Positions 62,259 to 64,000 of a stretch of DNA of 64,000 nucleotides are shown in pieces (position 1 is the stretch's first letter; every line of letters begins with the position of its first letter). Source of the DNA: Spirochaetaceae bacterium bin103 (GTDB taxonomy: Bacteria > Spirochaetota > Spirochaetia > SZUA-6 > Bin103); NCBI GenBank assembly GCA_002238925.1, contig MPNH01000002.1, forward strand, positions 157,633-221,632, in the 5' to 3' direction. A model generated the notes under the pieces. It made no database searches. It saw only the letters and a program-made list of their open reading frames with translations, and was not told where the DNA came from. The position numbers and the translations under genes are program-made.

Positions 62259-62741
62259 CTATTTCGGCCCTCGGAGGTTGATCAATAGATAAACCGCGAA
62301 GGCAAGCCGATCATTCTTGTCTACCCTGCGGAATTCGTCAATTGCGTATTCTGCGTCCAGTAAAGCGAATTTGCATCGACGAGGGCTAAGCTAATCGGTG
62401 ACTGGGATTGTAGTCGGCTTCTTCTCGCTTGAATTGCATGGTACAGAATACATCGCCAAAACGTCTAATTTCATCGGGGAACCTCCGCATCATGTTTTGG
62501 TTCACTTGCTCCTGGCCTCGTTGTGGCCGAGAGCACGATACGTCTGTGCCCAGGCACCCCTGCTGCGATTCGAGTTTGGTCCGCCAACAATCAGATTCGC
62601 GTTGGACTCCGCCAGACAGTGGAACATCGCGTAGTAGGCATCACTTACCACTCGTTTCAGAGTCACTTGGCGCGGTCTACCGGAAATCGAAGAGATAGTC
62701 TCCCATCCCAGCTTCAAATGATCGTCAGCTTGTTTGCTCAC
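62259..62741 (-). pseudogene. Frameshifted HEPN-like gene
   Basis: Starts at ATG 62741: MSKQADDHLKLGWETISSIS, then RQVTLKRVVSDAYYAMFHCLAES, a HEPN-like N-terminal helix pair. TGA at 62502-62504 interrupts it after GHNEARSK; a one-base loss in TG(Y)AAC explains the stop, since the next frame reads NMMRRFPDEIRRFGDVFCTM. A second shift leads to LLDAEYAIDEFRRVDKNDRL and AFAVYLLINLRGPK, ending at TAG 62259-62261. Full-length product would be about 160 residues. HEPN proteins are often RNase toxins. Overlaps the start of the 99-residue partner by 17 bases. Confidence 0.7.
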
Positions 62742-63024
62742 TCGACATTGCTCGTTTTATCATCGGCCATTCTGACTTGGAGACTGGCGAGAGAATGGGA
62801 AACTCATCAATATGTTCGGACGAGAGCTTTTCGCGAATCCTTCCGGTCAGACCCTTAGCCCAATTCGTAGCCCTCAGTTCCTCTACTTTACCATCGAAGA
62901 CGATGTAGATTTGCACGTATTCCTCGTCGTTCAAGAATGCTCGAACGTGACGCGCCACGACCTCAAATTCCTTACTGTAGAACCTCGCCAAGTCGTCATG
63001 GACGATCCTTTCGACTGTGGTCAT
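62725..63024 (-). CDS. Hypothetical protein, upstream partner of the HEPN-like gene
   Basis: 99 residues from ATG at 63024 (MTTVERIVHDDLARFYSKEF). A mixed alpha/beta sequence with EEYVQIYIVFDGKVEELRATN and REKLSSEHIDEFPILSPVSKSEW; it may be a small antitoxin-like or nucleotidyltransferase-associated protein, but no nucleotidyltransferase motif (GSxxxG, DxD) is seen. Overlaps the HEPN-like start by 17 bases, so the pair was probably a two-gene toxin-antitoxin-like operon. No family recognised. Confidence 0.65.
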   Translation of the reverse strand: MTTVERIVHDDLARFYSKEFEVVARHVRAFLNDEEYVQIYIVFDGKVEELRATNWAKGLTGRIREKLSSEHIDEFPILSPVSKSEWPMIKRAMSSEQTS

Positions 63025-63428
63025 GCTGTTTTCTGTCCGCTCCGCTCCTCCATGCACTCTGCAACCTCCCAGTCGGCCAACTGATATACGTTGCTGGTAC
63101 CGACCGAAATAGCGTATCGCCGACCGTTTTTCGCCGTCAACCACGAGCGACGCAAGGCCGGGGTTCGTAGAATCCGCGTAATATATTACCTGGTAACAAA
63201 AAAATCGGCCAAGGATCTGTTACCACGAGCCATACGACAACCAAGCTACCCGTGTGTCCGTGCTTCCGTCGACTCTGTCGATAGTACGCGCAGTGGGCGT
63301 GCCCGACCGGCGCGTCGCGCCGCCGCTGGATGACGACGCTGGACCACGATGTCGCGGTGTCGCCACGACGACCAACTTCTGATTCGACCGCTGACGACCG
63401 TCGGGCCGTCGGGCCAGTGTCGGGCCAG
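63025..63428. other. Gene-free stretch with an inverted repeat
   Basis: About 400 bases between the 63024 start and the promoter at 63429 with no credible gene on either strand. It holds an AT-rich patch at 63180-63225 with TGGTAACA (63191-63198) and TGTTACCA (63218-63225), perfect 8-base inverted arms 19 bases apart, plus an extra TTACC half site at 63186-63190, suggestive of a protein-binding site. Confidence 0.6.
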
Positions 63429-63456
63429 TTGACGGCCGTGTGCTGTCCGTTATCAT
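63429..63456 (+). promoter_or_regulatory. Promoter of the intact peptide-binding protein gene
   Basis: TTGACG (63429-63434), 16-base spacer, TATCAT (63451-63456), followed by a GGGGAG Shine-Dalgarno (63464-63469) five bases before ATG 63475. Five of six -35 and four of six -10 bases match consensus. Confidence 0.6.
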
Positions 63457-63474
63457 GTCGTTCGGGGAGTGCAC

Positions 63475-64000
63475 ATGGCGAATACTGGGAGTTTTTGGCG
63501 ATGGCTCGCGGCCGGTGTGCTGCTGATGGCGCCGACGCTGGTGTTCGCAACCGGCGAGTCGGAGTCAGGGGCGTCCGCGGGAGCCGTTACGGCGGTGAGC
63601 GGAACGTTCAGCGAAGCCCCGATGCTGGCGGCGCGGGTCGCCGCGGGCGAGTTGCCGCCGGTTGAGGAGCGCATCCCGGTCGATCCGGTGGTGCAGGAGA
63701 TGCTGTCCGACGGCGTCGGCAGGTACGGCGGCACGCTGCGGGTGTCGGAGGCCGTCGGCTTCATGAACCAGCGCGGCGGCGAGCTGACCACCCAGATGCT
63801 CGACATCTACCTGCTGACCATGCACCAGGAGACGCTGGAGATCGTGCCCAACATCGCCGCCGGCTACGCGGTCTCGGACGACGGGCTCACCGTCACCCTG
63901 GAGTTACGCCCCGGCACCAGGTGGTCCAACGGCGACCCGTTCATCGTCGACGACCTGATGTTCGTGATGGAAGACATGAAGTGGGACGACCGCGTCGACC
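63475..64000 (+). CDS. Peptide ABC transporter substrate-binding protein (family 5), 5' part
   Basis: Open from ATG at 63475 to the window edge (175 codons). Signal peptide FWRWLAAGVLLMAPTLVFA followed by TGESESG, then RIPVDPVVQEMLSDGVGRYG, LLTMHQETLEIVPNIAAGYA and the family-5 segment LELRPGTRWSNGDPFIVDD. Proteins of this type bind oligopeptides or related cargo outside the membrane and feed a Dpp/Opp-type permease; the rest of the operon lies beyond the window. Nearly the same residues (about 90 percent) occur in the decayed copy at 61030. Confidence 0.88.
   Translation, partial: MANTGSFWRWLAAGVLLMAPTLVFATGESESGASAGAVTAVSGTFSEAPMLAARVAAGELPPVEERIPVDPVVQEMLSDGVGRYGGTLRVSEAVGFMNQRGGELTTQMLDIYLLTMHQETLEIVPNIAAGYAVSDDGLTVTLELRPGTRWSNGDPFIVDDLMFVMEDMKWDDRVD

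Overview
High-G+C bacterial chromosome fragment with no rRNA, tRNA or CRISPR array visible. The mix of genes (several FGly-type sulfatases, a BNR sialidase, GH32, a sugar ABC importer without its own ATPase, xylose-isomerase-like TIM barrels, ThuA/DUF1080, phytanoyl-CoA dioxygenase, rhamnose isomerase/mutarotase) and the FATGESES signature after the signal peptide of the peptide-binding proteins at 61030 and 63475 suggest a free-living or host-associated Spirochaetota-like bacterium living on sulfated or sialylated glycans. This lineage call is an inference from style, not from a marker gene.

Layout. 1-6492: end of a TIM-barrel isomerase, a tight minus-strand trio (M20 deacylase, thioesterase, ThuA-DUF1080), a Tag-like glycosylase and a large Calx-beta/leishmanolysin lipoprotein. 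6674-11640: sulfatase, then sugar ABC importer (binding protein and two permeases) ending in a remnant of a short-chain dehydrogenase. 11685-13751: DEAD-box helicase and a Phd/ParE-type toxin-antitoxin pair. 13826-19054: sialidase-sulfatase pair, then minus-strand lactonase, FAD oxidoreductase and a broken DUF433 gene. 19146-21547: a dense accessory patch with DUF2283/DUF4258, an Rpn nuclease remnant, VapBC, DUF433/DUF5615 and two sets of direct repeats that look like occupied and empty versions of the VapBC locus. 21629-26537: TIM-barrel isomerase and a DUF1707-GH32-sulfatase operon. 26634-35027: SNF2 helicase and an aapJQMP general amino-acid importer. 35155-42895: 5'-3' exonuclease, PhyH oxygenase, O-methyltransferase, MerT-like membrane protein, exonuclease III and a heterodimeric ABC exporter pair. 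42933-55169: housekeeping and metabolic genes (esterase, MFS, mog, rpmB, alaS, rhaI, rhaM, AI-2E exporter family, M29 aminopeptidase, HNH nuclease). 55204-64000: a lower-G+C, recently disturbed region with pyrE, a 1358-residue HTH fusion protein that is the best candidate for an undescribed defence-type system, a convergent hicA/hicB, a decayed peptide-binding-protein gene, a frameshifted HEPN-like gene with its partner, and the start of an intact paralogue of the decayed binding protein.

How it works together. The catabolic genes form small modules that remove sulfate or sialic acid from glycans, cleave fructosides, import sugars and isomerise them. Interspersed are at least six toxin-antitoxin-like loci, several broken, which marks the window as a site of repeated gain and loss. 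Several of these accessory genes have a -10-like hexamer only 5-7 bases before the start codon and no Shine-Dalgarno sequence, suggesting leaderless transcripts, whereas many of the other genes here have good Shine-Dalgarno sites.
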